From an uncultured Candidatus Melainabacteria bacterium (GTDB lineage: Bacteria > Cyanobacteriota > Vampirovibrionia > Gastranaerophilales > Gastranaerophilaceae), in assembly GCA_947525005.1 (NCBI GenBank), contig CANNUY010000001.1:124001-188000 (forward strand): a stretch of DNA of 64,000 nucleotides, read 5' to 3'. The number at the start of each line of letters is the position of its first letter. The stretch's first letter is position 1. This document shows positions 63,273-64,000 of this stretch, piece by piece. The notes beneath the pieces are model-generated. The model was not told where the DNA came from and searched no databases. It saw nothing but the letters and a program-made list of their open reading frames with translations. The position numbers were made by a program, and so were the translations under genes.

Positions 63273-63308
63273 AAAAAAAGGGTGCTAATTGTTTAGCACC
63301 TTTTTTGT
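63273..63308 (+). terminator. Terminator of rpsU
   Basis: GGTGCTAA and TTAGCACC pair around TTGT, flanked by AAAAAAAG and TTTTTTG. Confidence 0.92.
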
Positions 63309-63362
63309 TATCCTATATTTTCCTAATTTTTTCTAATCTATCCTTGCGCCTATTTTGTAGTT

Positions 63363-63602
63363 TTATGCAACTAATTGTTGTAAGAACCTTTGTGAATCTT
63401 TTATTGTTTCTTTAACAAATCCTTTAAACAGTTCTTTTAACGGTCTTTTTTCGATAGTTGAAAAGACATAATAGATAGGGTCTTTCGCATTACAGAACCT
63501 CATCTGTCTATCTTTTCTGTTCAAATATATTTTTTCAAAATCATCAGGAATATCTAATGTTCCGATAGGTTTTTTATTACGTTCAATAGCTGAATATTGC
63601 AT
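63363..63602 (-). CDS. Small hypothetical protein (79 aa)
   Basis: The 79-residue protein is charged and has no known domain: TLDIPDDFEKIYLNRKDRQM, then DPIYYVFSTIEKRPLKELFK and KETIKDSQRFLQQLVA. No membrane segment. AGAGAGAAAG lies before the ATG. It is convergent with rpsU and shares the terminator region. A palindromic ATATACTTTATATATAC stretch lies 35-50 nt upstream. The function is unknown. Confidence 0.65.
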   Translation of the reverse strand: MQYSAIERNKKPIGTLDIPDDFEKIYLNRKDRQMRFCNAKDPIYYVFSTIEKRPLKELFKGFVKETIKDSQRFLQQLVA

Positions 63603-63750
63603 TATAATCTCGCTTTCTCTCTCTTAAATAGCTCTTATGTATATATAAAGTATATGGTTTTTAAAAAATTGATTTTTAAACATAATATTGTTAAGAAATG
63701 TTTACAAAAGGAATATAATACATAACCGTTATTACAAATTAAAAATATGC

Positions 63751-63756
63751 TACAAT
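63751..63756 (+). promoter_or_regulatory. -10 box 6 nt before the 63763 ATG
   Basis: TACAAT, then AGTTAT, then ATG. No ribosome site. Same geometry as the other YkgJ-like gene at 8999. Confidence 0.5.
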
Positions 63757-63762
63757 AGTTAT

Positions 63763-64000
63763 ATGTTCAAGTTTTTGAAATCATTAAAAAAGTTTTATCT
63801 TACACGTATATTACATAGAAAATACCAACGTGTCGGTCATTGTAACGGTTGTGGAAGATGTTGTCAACAAATATACGTAAAACACGCAAAAGGTGTTATA
63901 CAAGATGAAAAAGATTTTGAAAACCTAAAGCATCAACATAGGTTTTATACTTATTTAAAAGTAACAGGAAAAGATGAAATTGGTTTGATATTTGAATGTC
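63763..64000 (+). CDS. YkgJ-like cysteine cluster protein (5' part, cut by window edge)
   Basis: The first 79 codons encode a basic head (MFKFLKSLKKFYLTRILHRK) and then CNGCGRCCQQIYVKH, the first cysteine cluster of the YkgJ zinc/iron-chelating family. The second cluster would lie past the window end; the visible part ends at a further cysteine (IFEC). The start is set by a -10 box 6 nt upstream and by the conserved pattern. It is a paralogue in style of the 8457 gene, though not closely similar. Confidence 0.75.
   Translation, partial: MFKFLKSLKKFYLTRILHRKYQRVGHCNGCGRCCQQIYVKHAKGVIQDEKDFENLKHQHRFYTYLKVTGKDEIGLIFEC

Noticed and set aside
1..64000. tRNA or rRNA genes, prophage, integrase or plasmid-type genes
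   Set aside because: No T-arm or rRNA-like sequences were noticed in the gaps, and no phage structural or integrase proteins are encoded.

Overview
The window is AT-rich chromosomal DNA from a bacterium with a Gram-negative style envelope. Signs of an outer membrane are LpxK (lipid A kinase), a TolC-type channel, an MlaA-type domain and a secreted SLH-domain protein. Several things point towards the non-photosynthetic sister group of Cyanobacteria (Vampirovibrionia/Melainabacteria, probably Gastranaerophilales): an SLH protein together with LPS genes, a putative oriC directly upstream of dnaN with boxes resembling the cyanobacterial DnaA box TTTTCCACA, and very AT-rich housekeeping genes. This placement is inference from sequence reading; no database search was run. 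No rRNA gene, tRNA gene or CRISPR array was seen.

Layout. 1-9 kb: a partial 4-alpha-glucanotransferase-like gene, family 4 uracil-DNA glycosylase, an M16-like protein without its zinc motif, glutaredoxin, dapB and asd (lysine/cell-wall precursor synthesis), a GAF-GGDEF-HD-GYP signalling protein, an iron-type alcohol dehydrogenase and a YkgJ-like cysteine cluster protein. 9-13.5 kb: a 1462-residue protein of unknown role with an HD domain. 13.9-26.8 kb: a type I secretion island with two giant RTX-like repeat proteins on the minus strand, then on the plus strand an XRE regulator, TolC, an HlyB-like ABC exporter and a short HlyD. 27-30.3 kb: a strongly translated SLH surface protein, a REP-associated transposase (RAYT) flanked by REP palindromes and containing one in frame, and a thioredoxin-like protein. 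30.5-38 kb: a zinc-ribbon membrane protein, a probable structured RNA gene with its own promoter, and a translationally coupled pair (SF1 helicase with a C-terminal nuclease-like domain, then a TPR-glycosyltransferase). 38-45.8 kb: proS, grpE, dnaJ, a secreted beta-propeller, an O-methyltransferase, tmk, proC, rpmH. 46-53.3 kb: a Na/Pi cotransporter, a UvrD-type helicase, a divergent kinase-like protein, a small HTH protein, dnaN and the putative origin. 53.5-64 kb: a fusion of an MlaA-like domain with an alpha/beta hydrolase, a small secreted protein, uvrA, lpxK, nth, a STAS-like protein, a ZIP metal transporter, rpsU, a small unknown, and the start of a second YkgJ-like gene.

Intergenic gaps are rich in dispersed repeats of three kinds: REP palindromes (arms GTTGGGGT/ACCCCAAC), a composite repeat of about 148 bp carrying a REP at its end, and elements bounded by GTCAT/ATGAC ends. 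The RAYT at 29.2-29.8 kb is the natural candidate for mobilising the REP family.

The most unusual items are the origin with TTTTCTACA boxes, the RAYT with a REP translated inside it, the structured RNA at 32.34-32.54 kb, the MlaA-hydrolase fusion, the paired T1SS substrates with a shared C-terminus, and several genes whose -10 box lies exactly 6 nt before the ATG, suggesting leaderless mRNAs.
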